A stretch of 64,000 nt of DNA, from positions 29,357,373 through 29,421,372 of the forward strand of contig OZ023207.1 of NCBI GenBank assembly GCA_963995525.1, written 5' to 3'. This document shows positions 1 through 13,051 of this stretch, in pieces. This stretch comes from Escarpia spicata. Its lineage: Eukaryota > Annelida > Polychaeta > Sabellida > Siboglinidae. A program made the translations under genes and the position numbers. The notes beneath the pieces are model-generated. The model saw only the letters and a list, made by a program, of their open reading frames with translations. It made no database searches and had not been told where the DNA came from. Within the stretch, counting starts at the first letter, position 1, and the number at the start of each line of letters is the position of its first letter.

Positions 1-2264
1 TACTAAATGTACTACTGCATTACACAACAAAAAACATCAAATGGGAATGAATTTTCACACCCATAACTTACGTACTATTTTCTTGTAACTTAAGTGACGG
101 AGATGAAACGGTAACATGCATTCCTCTTTGTGGTTAATCTAGTTATGTGTGTAGTTTGATATCAGTCTAGCTTTCGTGAAGATTTGTAACATACAGGACA
201 TCTATTTGGAGTAAGATCACAATAAGGATCCGGGCGCCGAAAGAGTGCACTTCAAGTACCGTTTGGTGGAGATATGCGTGAATTGTTTTTGATCACTTTC
301 ACACGGGACTTGTTTGTCTCGTGAATACTGAATGTACTACTGTATTAGACAACAACAAAATCAAATGGGATTGAATTCTCACACCCATAACTTACGTACT
401 ATTTTCTTGTAACTTACGTGACGGAGATGAAACGGTAACATACATTCCCCTTTGTGGTTAATCTAGTTATGTGTGTAGCTTGAAATCAGTCTAGCCTTCG
501 TGAAGATTTGTAACGTGCAGGATTTCTATTTGGGGTAAGACCACAATAAGGAACCGTCCGTAGAAAGAGTGCACTTCAAGTACTGTTTTGTGGTGATATG
601 CGTGAATTTTTGTTTGCTCACTTTGATATGGGACATGTTTGTCTCGTGAATACTGAATGTACTACTGCATTACTCAACAAAAAACATCAAATGGGAATGA
701 ATTTTCACACCCATAACTTACGTAATATTTTCTTGTAACTTACGTGACGGAGATGAAACGGTAACATGAATTCCCCATTGTGGTTAATCTAGTTAAGTGT
801 TTAGCTTAAGATCAGTCTAGCCTTCGTGAAGATTTGTAACGTGAAGGATATCTATTTGGGTTAAGACCACAATAAGGATCCGTCCGTCGAAATAGTACAC
901 TTCAAGTACTGTTTTGTGGAGATATGCGTGAATTTGTTAAATCACTTTGATATGGGACAAGTTTGCCTCGTGAATACTGAATGTACTACTGCATTACATA
1001 ACAAAAAACATCAAATGGGAATAAATTTTCACACCCATAACTTATGTACTATTTTCTTGTAACTTACGTGACGGAGATGAAACGGTAACATGCATTCCCC
1101 TTTGTGGTTAATCTAGTTATGTGTGTAGCTTGATATCAGTCTAGCCTTCGTTAAGATTTGTAACATGCAGGACATCTATTTGGGGTAAGACAACACTAAG
1201 GATCCGTCCGCCGAAAGAGTGCACTTCAAATACTGTTTTGTTGTGATATGTGTGAATTTTTTCGATCACTTTGATATGTGACATGTTTGTCTCGTGAATA
1301 CTGAATATACTACTTCATTAGACAACAAAAAACATCAAATGGAAATGAATTTTTACACATAACTTACGTACTATTTTCTTGTAACTTACGTGACGGAGAT
1401 GAAACTGTAACATGAATTCCCGTTTGCGGTTAATCTAGTTATGTTTGTAGCATGATATCAGTCTAGACTTCGTGAAGATTTGTAACATGCAGGACATATA
1501 TTTGGAGAAAGAAAACAATAAGGATCCGTGAGCCGAAAGAGTGCACTTCAAGTACCGTTTTGTGGTGATATGCGTGATTTTGTTTTGATCACTTTGACAC
1601 GGGACATGTTTGTCTCGTGAATACTGAATGTAGTACTGTATTAGACAACAAAAAACATCAAATGGGAATGAATTTTCACACAAATAACTTACGTACTATT
1701 TTCTTGTAACTTACGTGACGGAGATGAAACGGTAACATGCATTCCCCTTTGTGGTTAATGTGGTTATGTGTATAGCGTGAGTTCAATCTAGCCTTCGTGA
1801 AGATTTGTAAGGTGCAGGATATATATTTGGGGTAAGACCACAATAAGGATCCGTCCGTCGAAAGAGTGCACTTCAAGTACTGTTTTGTGGTGATATGCGT
1901 GAATTTGTTCGATCACTTTGATATGGTACATGTTTGTCTCGTTAATACTGAATGTACTACTGCATTACATAAAAACCATCAAATGGGAATAAATGTTCAC
2001 AACCATAACTTACGTACTATTTTCGTGTAACTTACGTGACGGAGATGAAACGGTAACATGCATTCCCCTTTGTGGTTAATCTAGTTAAGTGTGTAGCATG
2101 ATATCAGTCTAGCCTTCGTGAAGATTTGCAACATGCAGGACATATATTTGGAGTAAGATCACCATAAGGATCCGGGCCCCGAAAGAGTGCACTTCAAGTA
2201 CCGTTTTGTGGTGATATGCGTGACTTTTTTGATCACTTTTACACGGGACATGTTTGTGTCGTGA

Positions 2265-3292
2265 ATACTGAATGTAGTACTGTATTAGACAACAAAAAAC
2301 ATCAAATGGGAATGTATTTTCACACCCATAACTTACGTGTATTTCCTTGCAACTTACGTGACGGAGATGAAACGGTAACATGCATTCCCCTTTGTGGTTA
2401 ATCTAGTTATGTGTGTAGCTTGATATCAGTCTAGCCTTCGTGAAGATTTGTAACATACAGGACATCTATTTGGAGTAAGATCACAATAAGGAACCGGGCG
2501 CCGAAAGAGTGCACTTCAAGTACCGTTTTGTGGTGATATGCGTGAATTTTTTTTGATCACTTTCACACGGGACTTGTTTGTCTCGTGAATACTGAATGTA
2601 CTACTGTATTAGACAACAACAAAATCAAATGGGAATGAATTCTCACACCCATAAGTTACGTACTATTTTATTGTAACTTACGTGACGGAGATGAAACGGT
2701 AACATACATTCCCCTTTGTGGTTAATCTAGTTATGTGTGTAGCTTAAGATCAGTCTAGCCTTCGTGAAGATTTGTAACGTGCAGGATTTCTATTTGGGGT
2801 AAGACCACAATAAGGAACCGTCCGTAGAAAGAGTGCACTTCAAGTACTGTTTTGTGGTGATATGCGTGAATTTTTGTTTGCTCACTTTGATATGGGACAT
2901 GTTTGTCTCGTGAATACTGAATGTACTACTGCATTACTCAACAAAAAACATCAAATGGGAATGAATTTTCACACCCATAACTTACGTAATATTTTCTTGT
3001 AACTTACGTGACGGAGATGAAACGGTAACATGAATTCCCCATTGTGGTTAATCTAGTTAAGTGTTTAGCTTAAGATCAGTCTAGCCTTCGTGAAGATTTG
3101 TAACGTGAAGGATATATATTTGGGTTAAGACCACAATAAGGATCCGTCCGTCGAAATAGTACACTTCAAGTACTGTTTTGTGGAGATATGCGTGAATTTG
3201 TTAAATCACTTTGATATGGGACAAGTTTGCCTCGTGAATACTGAATGTACTACTGCATTACATAACAAAAAACATCAAATGGGAATAAATGT
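2265..3292. repeat. Three-monomer segment duplicated from 1-1028
   Basis: The segment matches bases 1-1028 at a constant offset of 2264 bp (seven monomers). Diagnostic shared variants include the rare ATACAGGACATC, the ACAACAACAAAATC tract in place of the usual ACAACAAAAAACATC, and GTGAAGGATAT in place of GTGCAGGAT. A handful of substitutions separate the copies, for example GGATCC at 226 against GGAACC in the copy. Confidence 0.75.
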
Positions 3293-4527
3293 TCACACCC
3301 ATAACTTACGTACTATTTTCGTGTAACTTACATGACGGAGATGAAACGGTAACATGCATTCCCCTTTGTGGTTAATCTAGTTATGTGTGTAGCATGATAT
3401 CAGTCTAGCCTTCGTGAAGATTTGTAACATGCAGGACATATATTTGGAGTAAGATCACCATAAGGATCCGGGCCCCGAAAGAGTGCACTTCAAGTACCGT
3501 TTTGTGGTGATATGCGTGACTTTTTGGATCACTTTTACACGGGACATGTTTGTCTCGTGAATACTGAATGTAGTACTGTATTAGACAACAAAAAACATCA
3601 AATGGGAATGTATTTTCACACCCATAACTTACGTGTATTTCCTTGCAACTTACGTGACGGAGATGAAACGGTAACATGCATTCCCCTTTGTGGTTAATCT
3701 AGTTATGTGTGTAGCTTGATATCAGTCTAGCCTTCGTGAAGATTTGTAACGTGCAGGATTTCTATTTGGGATAAGACCATACTAAGGAACCGTCCGTCGA
3801 AAGAGTTCACTTCAAGTACCGTTTTGTGGTGATATGCGTGAATTTTGTTTGATCACTTCTACATGGGACATGTTTGTCTCGTGAATACTGAATGTACTAC
3901 TACATTAGACAAACCAAAACATTAAAACGGAATCAGTTTTCACTCCCATAACTTACGTACTATTTTCTTCTAACTTACGTGACGGAGATGAAACGGTAAC
4001 ATGCATTCCCCTTTGTGTTTACTATAGTTATGTGTGTAGCTTAAGATCAGTCTAGCATTCGTGAAGATTTGTAACATGCAGGACATCTATTTGGGGTAAG
4101 ACCACAATAAGGATCCTTTCGCCGAAAGAGTGCATTTCAAGTACCGTTTTGTGGTGATATGCGTGATTTTTTATTTGCTCACTTTGATATGGGACATGTT
4201 TGTCTCGTGAATACTGAATGTACTACTGCATTACTCAACAAAAAACATCAAATGGGAAAGAATTTTCACACCCATAACTTACGTACTATTTTCTTGTAAC
4301 TTACGTGACGGAGATGAAACGGTAACATGCATTCTCCTTTGTGGTAAATCTAGTTATGTGTGTAGCTTAATATCAGTCTAGCCTTCGTGAAGATTTGTAA
4401 CATGCAGGACATATATTTGGAGTAAGACCACAATAAGGATCCGTGCGCCGAAAGAGTGCACTTCAAGTACCGTTTTGTGGTGATATGCGTGAATTTTTGT
4501 TTGATCACTTTGACAAGGGACATGTTT

Positions 4528-4537
4528 TTCACGTGAA
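4528..4537. other. TTCACGTGAA palindrome marking a monomer subtype
   Basis: A perfect 10-bp palindrome containing the E-box/G-box core CACGTG replaces the usual TGTCTCGTGAA. I found the same 10 bases at 33112, 36037, 55447, 58367, 58692 and 63561, nearly always with GACAAGGGACATG or a close variant just before it. A mutated form (TTCAGGTGAA) is at about 54,147. It defines a recognisable monomer subtype. Any binding by bHLH or bZIP factors is speculation. Confidence 0.8.
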
Positions 4538-5248
4538 TACTGAATGTACTACTGTATTAGACAAAAAAAACTTCAAATGGGAATGAATTTTCACACCCAT
4601 AACTTACGTACTATTTTCTTGTAACTTACGTGACGGAGATGAAACGGTAACATGCATTCCCCTTTGTGTTTAATATAGTTATGTGCGTAGCTTAAGATCA
4701 CTCTAGCAATCGTGAAGATTTGTAACATGCAGGACATCTATTTGGGGTAAGACCACAATAAGGATCCTTTCGCAGAAAGAGTGCATTTCAAGTACCGTTT
4801 TGTGGTGATATGCGTGAATTTTTTTATCACTTTGACACGGGACATGTTTGTCTCGTGAAAACTTAATGTACTACTGTATTAGTCAACAAAAAACTTCAAA
4901 TGGGAATGAATTCTCACCCCCATAACTTACGTACTATTTTCTTGTAACTTACGTGACGTAGATGAAACGGTAACATGCATTCCCCTTTGTGTTTAATATA
5001 GTTATGTGTGTAGCTGAAGATCAGTCTAGCATTCGTGAAGATTTGTAACATGCAGGACATCTATTTGGGGTAAGACCACAATAAGGATCCTTTCGCCGAA
5101 AGAGTGCATTTCAAGTACCGTTTTGTGGTGATATGCGTGATTTTTTATTTGATCACTTTGATATGGGACATGTTTGTCTCGTGAATACTAAATGTACTAC
5201 TGCATTACACAACAAAAAACATCAAATGGGAATGAATTTTCACACCCA

Positions 5249-5280
5249 TAACTTACGTACTATTTTCTTGTAACTTACGT
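5249..5280 (+). repeat. Internal direct repeat TAACTTACGT x2 (representative monomer)
   Basis: TAACTTACGT occurs at 5249-5258 and again at 5271-5280, with start-to-start spacing of 22 bp. The same pair is present in most monomers across the window. It flanks ACTATTTTCTTG and leads into the GTGACGGAG core. In one subtype (for example 8160-8190) the spacing shrinks to about 20 bp (ACTTACGTGTATTTCCTTGC). Confidence 0.85.
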
Positions 5281-5318
5281 GACGGAGATGAAACGGTAAC
5301 ATGCATTCCCCTTTGTGG
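5271..5318 (+). other. Near-invariant monomer core (representative copy)
   Basis: The stretch running from TTACGTGACGGAGATGAAAC through GGTAACATGCATTCCCC to TTTGTGG changes little in almost all ~197 monomers, while the stretch after GCGTGA and the six bases after GGATCC vary by subtype. Uneven conservation can reflect a protein-binding site, or simply shared ancestry plus homogenisation. No known factor is assigned. Confidence 0.55.
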
Positions 5319-5762
5319 TAAATCTAGTTATGTGTGTAGCTTGATATCAGTCTAGCCTTCGTGAAGATTTGTAACATGCAGGATATCTATTTGGGGTAAG
5401 ACCACAATAAGGAACCGTCCGTAGAAAGAGTGCACTTCAAGTACTGTTTTGTGGTGATATGCGTGAATTTTTGTTTGATCACTTTGACAAGGGACATGTT
5501 TTTCTCGTGAATACTGAATGTACTACTGTATTAGACAACAAAAAACATCAAATGGGAATGAATTTTCACACCCATAACTTACGTACTATTTTCTTGTAAC
5601 TTACGTGACGGAGATGAAACGGTAACATGCATTCCCCTTTGTGGTAAATCTAGTTATGTGTGTAGCTTGATATCAGTCTAGCCTTCGTGAAGATTTGTAA
5701 CATGCAGGATATCTATTTGGAATAAGATCACAAAAAGGATCCGTGAGCCGAAAGAGTGCACT

Positions 5763-8700
5763 TCAAGTACCGTTTAGTGGTGATATGCGTGAATTTTGTT
5801 TGATCATTTCTACATCGGACATGTTTGTCTCGTGAATACAGAATGTACTACTGCATTAGACAAACCAAAATTTTAAATGGGAATCAGTTTTCACACCCAT
5901 AACTTACGTACTATTTTATTGTAACTTACGTGACGGAGATGAAACGGTAACATGCATTCCCCTTTGTGGTTAATGTGGTTATGTGTATAGCGTGAGTTCA
6001 ATCTAGCCTTCGTGAAGATTTGTAACGTGCAGGATATATATTTGGGGTAAGACCACAATAAGGATCCGTCCGTCGAAAGAGTGCACTTCAAGTACTGTTT
6101 TGTGGTGATATGCGTGAATTTGTTCGATCACTTTGATATGGTACATGTTTGCCTCGTGAATACTGAATGTACTACTGCATTACATAAAAACCATCAAATG
6201 GGAATAAATGTTCACACCCATAACTTACGTACTATTTTCGTGTAACTTACGTGACGGAGATGAAACGGTAACATGCATTCCCCTTTGTGGTTAATCTAGT
6301 TATGTGTGTAGCTTGATATCAGTCTAGCCTTCGTGAAGATTTGTAACATACAGGACATCTATTTGGAGTAAGATCACAATAAGGAACCGGGCGCCGAAAG
6401 AGTGCACTTCAAGTACCGTTTTGTGGTGATATGCGTGAATTTTTTTTGATCACTTTCACACGGGACTTGTTTGTCTCGTGAATACTGAATGTACTATTGT
6501 ATTAGACAACAACAAAATCAAATGGGAATGAATTCTCACACCCATAAGGTACGTACTATTTTCTTGTAACTTACGTGACGGAGATGAAACGGTAACATAC
6601 ATTCCCCTTTGTGGTTAATCTAGTTATGTGTGTAGCTTAAGATCAGTCTAGCCTTCGTGAACATTTGTAACGTGCAGGATTTCTATTTGGGATAAGACCA
6701 CAATAAGGAACCGTCCGTCGAAAGAGTTCACTTCAAGTACCGTTTTGTGGTGATATGCGTGAATTTTGTTTGATCACTTCTACATGGGACATGTTTGTCT
6801 CGTGAATACTGAATGTACTACTGCATTAGACAAACCAAAACATTAAATGGGAATCAGTTTTCACTCCCATAACTTACGTACTATTTTCTTCTAACTTACG
6901 TGACGGAGATGAAACGGTAACATGCATTCCCCTTTGTGGTTAATCTAGTTATGTGTGTAGCTTGATATCAGTCTAACCTTCGTTAAGATTTGTAACATGC
7001 AGGACATCTATTTGGGGTAAGACAACACTAAGGATCCGTCCGCCGAAAGAGTGCACTTCAAATACTGTTTTGTTGTGATATGTGTGAATTTTTTCGATCA
7101 CTTTGATATGTGACATGTTTGTCTCGTGAATACTGAATATACTACTTCATTAGACAACAAAAAACATCAAATGGAAATGAATTTTTACACATAACTTACG
7201 TACTATTTTCTTGTAACTTACGTGACGGAGATGAAACTGTAACATGAATTCCCGTTAGCGGTTAATCTAGTTATGTTTGTAGCTTGATATCAGTCTAGAC
7301 TTCGTGAAGATTTGTAACATGCAGGACATATATTTGGAGAAAGAAAACAATAAGGATCCGTGAGCCGAAAGAGTGCACTTCAAGTACCGTTTTGTGGTGA
7401 TATGCGTGATTTTGTTTTGATCACTTTGACACGGGACATGTTTGTCTCGTGAATACTGAATGTAGTACTGTATTAGACAACAAAAAACATCAAATGTGAA
7501 TGAATTTTCACACCCATAACTTACGTACTATTTTCTTGTAACTTACGTGACGGAGATGAAACGGTAACATGCATTCCCCTTTGTGGTTAATGTGGTTATG
7601 TGTATAGCGTGAGTTCAATCTAGCCTTCGTGAAGATTTGTAACGTGCAGGATATATATTTGGGGTAAGACCACAATAAGGATCCGTCCGTCGAAAGAGTG
7701 CACTTCAAGTACTGTTTTGTGGTGATATGCGTGAATTTGTTCGATCACTTTGATATGGTACATGTTTGCCTCGTGAATACTGAATGTACTACTGCATTAT
7801 ATAAAAACCATCAAATGGGAATAAATGTTCACACCCATAACTTACGTACTATTTTCGTGTAACTTACGTGACGGAGATGAAACGGTAACATGCATTCCCC
7901 TTTGTGGTTAATCTAGTTATGTGTGTAGCATGATATCAGTCTAGCCTTCGTGAAGATTTGTAACATGCAGGACATATATTTGGAGTAAGATCACCATAAG
8001 GATCCGGGCCCCGAAAGAGTGCACTTCAAGTACCGTTTTGTGGTGATATGCGTGACTTTTTGGATCACTTTTACACGGGACATGTTTGTCTCGTGAATAC
8101 TGAATGTAGTACTGTATTAGACAACAAAAAACATCAAATGGGAATGTATTTTCACACCCATAACTTACGTGTATTTCCTTGCAACTTACGTGACGGAGAT
8201 GAAACGGTAACATGCATTCCCCTTTGTGGTTAATCTAGTTATGTGTGTAGCTTGATATCAGTCTAGCCTTCGTGAAGATTTGTAACATACAGGACATCTA
8301 TTTGGAATAAGATCACAATAAGGAACCGGGCGCCGAAAGAGTGCACTTCAAGTACCGTTTTGTGGTGATATGCGTGAATTTGTTTTGATCACTTTCACAC
8401 GGGACTTGTTTGTCTCGTGAATACTGAATGTACTACTGTATTAGACAACAACAAAATCAAATGGGAATGAATTCTCACACCCATAAGTTACGTACTATTT
8501 TCTTGTAACTTACGTGACGGAGATGAAACGGTAACATACATTCCCCTTTGTGGTTAATCTAGTTATGTGTGTAGCTTAAGATCAGTCTAGCCTTCGTGAA
8601 CATTTGTAACGTGCAGGATTTCTATTTGGGATAAGACCACAATAAGGAACCGTCCGTCGAAAGAGTTCACTTCAAGTACCGTTTTGTGGTGATATGCGTG

Positions 8701-9322
8701 AATTTTGTTTGATCACTTCTACATGGGACATGTTTGTCTCGTGAATACTGAATGTACTACTGCATTAGACAAACCAAAACATTAAATGGGAATCAGTTTT
8801 CACTCCCATAACTTACGTACTATTTTCTTCTAACTTACGTGACGGAGATGAAACGGTAACATGCATTCCCCTTTGTGTTTAATATAGTTATGTGTGTAGC
8901 TTAAGATCAGTCTAGCATTCGTGAAGATTTGTAACATGCAGGACATCTATTTGGGGTAAGACCACAATAAGGATCCTTTCGCCGAAAGAGTGCATTTCAA
9001 GTACCGTTTTGTGGTGATATGCGTGATTTTTTATTTGCTCACTTTGATATGGGACATGTTTGTCTCGTGAATACTGAATGTACTACGGCATTACTCAACA
9101 AAAAACATCAAATGGGAATGAATTTTCACACCCATAACTTACGTACTATTTTATTGTAACTTACGTGACGGAGATGAAACGATAACATGCATTCCCCTTT
9201 GTTGTTAATGTGGTTATGTGTATAGCGTGAGATCAATCTAGTCTTCGTGAATATTTGTAACATGCAGGACATCTATTTGGGGTAAGACCACAATAAGGAT
9301 CCTTTCGCCGAAAGACTGCATT
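5763..9322. repeat. 11-monomer HOR (3560 bp), copy 1
   Basis: Text from about 5763 repeats at about 9323 with a fixed offset of 3560 bp (11 x ~323.6). In order, the barcodes after the BamHI position are GTCCGT, GGGCGC, GTCCGT, GTCCGC, GTGAGC, GTCCGT, GGGCCC, GGGCGC, GTCCGT, TTTCGC, TTTCGC. I noticed only about five differences from copy 2: GGTACG/GTTACG near 6548, GTTAGC/GTTTGC near 7255, TGTGAA/TGGGAA near 7497, TTCGTG/TTCGAG near 8272, and GTTTTG/TTTTTG near 8381. Both edges fall inside the block after CGAAAGA(G/C)TGCA and keep monomer register. Confidence 0.93.
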
Positions 9323-12300
9323 TCAAGTACCGTTTAGTGGTGATATGCGTGAATTTTGTTTGATCATTTCTACATCGGACATGTTTGTCTCGTGAATACA
9401 GAATGTACTACTGCATTAGACAAACCAAAATTTTAAATGGGAATCAGTTTTCACACCCATAACTTACGTACTATTTTATTGTAACTTACGTGACGGAGAT
9501 GAAACGGTAACATGCATTCCCCTTTGTGGTTAATGTGGTTATGTGTATAGCGTGAGTTCAATCTAGCCTTCGTGAAGATTTGTAACGTGCAGGATATATA
9601 TTTGGGGTAAGACCACAATAAGGATCCGTCCGTCGAAAGAGTGCACTTCAAGTACTGTTTTGTGGTGATATGCGTGAATTTGTTCGATCACTTTGATATG
9701 GTACATGTTTGCCTCGTGAATACTGAATGTACTACTGCATTACATAAAAACCATCAAATGGGAATAAATGTTCACACCCATAACTTACGTACTATTTTCG
9801 TGTAACTTACGTGACGGAGATGAAACGGTAACATGCATTCCCCTTTGTGGTTAATCTAGTTATGTGTGTAGCTTGATATCAGTCTAGCCTTCGTGAAGAT
9901 TTGTAACATACAGGACATCTATTTGGAGTAAGATCACAATAAGGAACCGGGCGCCGAAAGAGTGCACTTCAAGTACCGTTTTGTGGTGATATGCGTGAAT
10001 TTTTTTTGATCACTTTCACACGGGACTTGTTTGTCTCGTGAATACTGAATGTACTATTGTATTAGACAACAACAAAATCAAATGGGAATGAATTCTCACA
10101 CCCATAAGTTACGTACTATTTTCTTGTAACTTACGTGACGGAGATGAAACGGTAACATACATTCCCCTTTGTGGTTAATCTAGTTATGTGTGTAGCTTAA
10201 GATCAGTCTAGCCTTCGTGAACATTTGTAACGTGCAGGATTTCTATTTGGGATAAGACCACAATAAGGAACCGTCCGTCGAAAGAGTTCACTTCAAGTAC
10301 CGTTTTGTGGTGATATGCGTGAATTTTGTTTGATCACTTCTACATGGGACATGTTTGTCTCGTGAATACTGAATGTACTACTGCATTAGACAAACCAAAA
10401 CATTAAATGGGAATCAGTTTTCACTCCCATAACTTACGTACTATTTTCTTCTAACTTACGTGACGGAGATGAAACGGTAACATGCATTCCCCTTTGTGGT
10501 TAATCTAGTTATGTGTGTAGCTTGATATCAGTCTAACCTTCGTTAAGATTTGTAACATGCAGGACATCTATTTGGGGTAAGACAACACTAAGGATCCGTC
10601 CGCCGAAAGAGTGCACTTCAAATACTGTTTTGTTGTGATATGTGTGAATTTTTTCGATCACTTTGATATGTGACATGTTTGTCTCGTGAATACTGAATAT
10701 ACTACTTCATTAGACAACAAAAAACATCAAATGGAAATGAATTTTTACACATAACTTACGTACTATTTTCTTGTAACTTACGTGACGGAGATGAAACTGT
10801 AACATGAATTCCCGTTTGCGGTTAATCTAGTTATGTTTGTAGCTTGATATCAGTCTAGACTTCGTGAAGATTTGTAACATGCAGGACATATATTTGGAGA
10901 AAGAAAACAATAAGGATCCGTGAGCCGAAAGAGTGCACTTCAAGTACCGTTTTGTGGTGATATGCGTGATTTTGTTTTGATCACTTTGACACGGGACATG
11001 TTTGTCTCGTGAATACTGAATGTAGTACTGTATTAGACAACAAAAAACATCAAATGGGAATGAATTTTCACACCCATAACTTACGTACTATTTTCTTGTA
11101 ACTTACGTGACGGAGATGAAACGGTAACATGCATTCCCCTTTGTGGTTAATGTGGTTATGTGTATAGCGTGAGTTCAATCTAGCCTTCGTGAAGATTTGT
11201 AACGTGCAGGATATATATTTGGGGTAAGACCACAATAAGGATCCGTCCGTCGAAAGAGTGCACTTCAAGTACTGTTTTGTGGTGATATGCGTGAATTTGT
11301 TCGATCACTTTGATATGGTACATGTTTGCCTCGTGAATACTGAATGTACTACTGCATTATATAAAAACCATCAAATGGGAATAAATGTTCACACCCATAA
11401 CTTACGTACTATTTTCGTGTAACTTACGTGACGGAGATGAAACGGTAACATGCATTCCCCTTTGTGGTTAATCTAGTTATGTGTGTAGCATGATATCAGT
11501 CTAGCCTTCGTGAAGATTTGTAACATGCAGGACATATATTTGGAGTAAGATCACCATAAGGATCCGGGCCCCGAAAGAGTGCACTTCAAGTACCGTTTTG
11601 TGGTGATATGCGTGACTTTTTGGATCACTTTTACACGGGACATGTTTGTCTCGTGAATACTGAATGTAGTACTGTATTAGACAACAAAAAACATCAAATG
11701 GGAATGTATTTTCACACCCATAACTTACGTGTATTTCCTTGCAACTTACGTGACGGAGATGAAACGGTAACATGCATTCCCCTTTGTGGTTAATCTAGTT
11801 ATGTGTGTAGCTTGATATCAGTCTAGCCTTCGAGAAGATTTGTAACATACAGGACATCTATTTGGAATAAGATCACAATAAGGAACCGGGCGCCGAAAGA
11901 GTGCACTTCAAGTACCGTTTTGTGGTGATATGCGTGAATTTTTTTTGATCACTTTCACACGGGACTTGTTTGTCTCGTGAATACTGAATGTACTACTGTA
12001 TTAGACAACAACAAAATCAAATGGGAATGAATTCTCACACCCATAAGTTACGTACTATTTTCTTGTAACTTACGTGACGGAGATGAAACGGTAACATACA
12101 TTCCCCTTTGTGGTTAATCTAGTTATGTGTGTAGCTTAAGATCAGTCTAGCCTTCGTGAACATTTGTAACGTGCAGGATTTCTATTTGGGATAAGACCAC
12201 AATAAGGAACCGTCCGTCGAAAGAGTTCACTTCAAGTACCGTTTTGTGGTGATATGCGTGAATTTTGTTTGATCACTTCTACATGGGACATGTTTGTCTC

Positions 12301-12882
12301 GTGAATACTGAATGTACTACTGCATTAGACAAACCAAAACATTAAATGGGAATCAGTTTTCACTCCCATAACTTACGTACTATTTTCTTCTAACTTACGT
12401 GACGGAGATGAAACGGTAACATGCATTCCCCTTTGTGTTTAATATAGTTATGTGTGTAGCTTAAGATCAGTCTAGCATTCGTGAAGATTTGTAACATGCA
12501 GGACATCTATTTGGGGTAAGACCACAATAAGGATCCTTTCGCCGAAAGAGTGCATTTCAAGTACCGTTTTGTGGTGATATGCGTGATTTTTTATTTGCTC
12601 ACTTTGATATGGGACATGTTTGTCTCGTGAATACTGAATGTACTACGGCATTACTCAACAAAAAACATCAAATGGGAATGAATTTTCACACCCATAACTT
12701 ACGTACTATTTTATTGTAACTTACGTGACGGAGATGAAACGATAACATGCATTCCCCTTTGTTGTTAATGTGGTTATGTGTATAGCGTGAGATCAATCTA
12801 GTCTTCGTGAATATTTGTAACATGCAGGACATCTATTTGGGGTAAGACCACAATAAGGATCCTTTCGCCGAAAGACTGCATT
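9323..12882. repeat. 11-monomer HOR (3560 bp), copy 2
   Basis: This is a near-identical tandem copy of 5763-9322 with the same order of monomer subtypes. A third copy does not follow: at the position equivalent to its start (about 12,883) the text changes from CGTTTAGTGG to CGTTTTGTGG and continues as a different monomer type. The right-hand ~1 kb of this copy (from about 11,896) is also the left part of a segment duplicated again at 15,154-16,507, so later exchange reused part of the unit. Confidence 0.93.
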
Positions 12883-13051
12883 TCAAGTACCGTTTTGTGG
12901 TGATATGCGTGATTTTTTATTTGATCATTTTGATATGGGACATGTTTGTCTCGTGAATACTGAACGTACTACTGCATTACACAACAAAAAACATCAAATG
13001 GAAATGAATTTTAATACCCATAACTTACGTACTATTTTCTTGTAAATTACG

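Larger units (their letters stand above)
1..5762. repeat. Mixed-monomer block with old partial duplications
   Basis: About 17-18 monomers of several subtypes (barcodes GGGCGC, GTCCGT, GTCCGC, GTGAGC, TTTCGC, GTGCGC) with no single dominant higher-order period. Bases 1-1028 recur at 2265-3292 (seven monomers on). Bases 1060-2454 recur at 6892-8286 inside the next block (18 monomers on), so this block was a donor to, or recipient from, the 3560-bp units. A ~465-bp segment at 1990-2454 recurs at 3286-3750 (four monomers on). No gene or non-satellite sequence was seen. Confidence 0.85.

Noticed and set aside
1990..3750. Clean tandem duplication of a four-monomer unit (1296 bp)
   Set aside because: Only about 465 bp match at the 1296-bp offset (1990-2454 with 3286-3750). 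The remainder of the second putative unit does not follow the first, so it is at most a remnant.
5281..5300. CENP-B box-like sequence (GAAACGG in the core, TTCGCCGAAA after the barcode)
   Set aside because: The core matches only the 3' half of the box (A..CGG) with no TTCG at the right distance. The barcode region matches only the 5' half. No single site has all the essential bases.
8981..8993. Hairpin CTTTCG-C-CGAAAG in TTTCGC-barcode monomers
   Set aside because: The arms are 6 bp with a one-base centre, too tight for a stable hairpin loop. There is no T-run as in a terminator, and other subtypes lack it.
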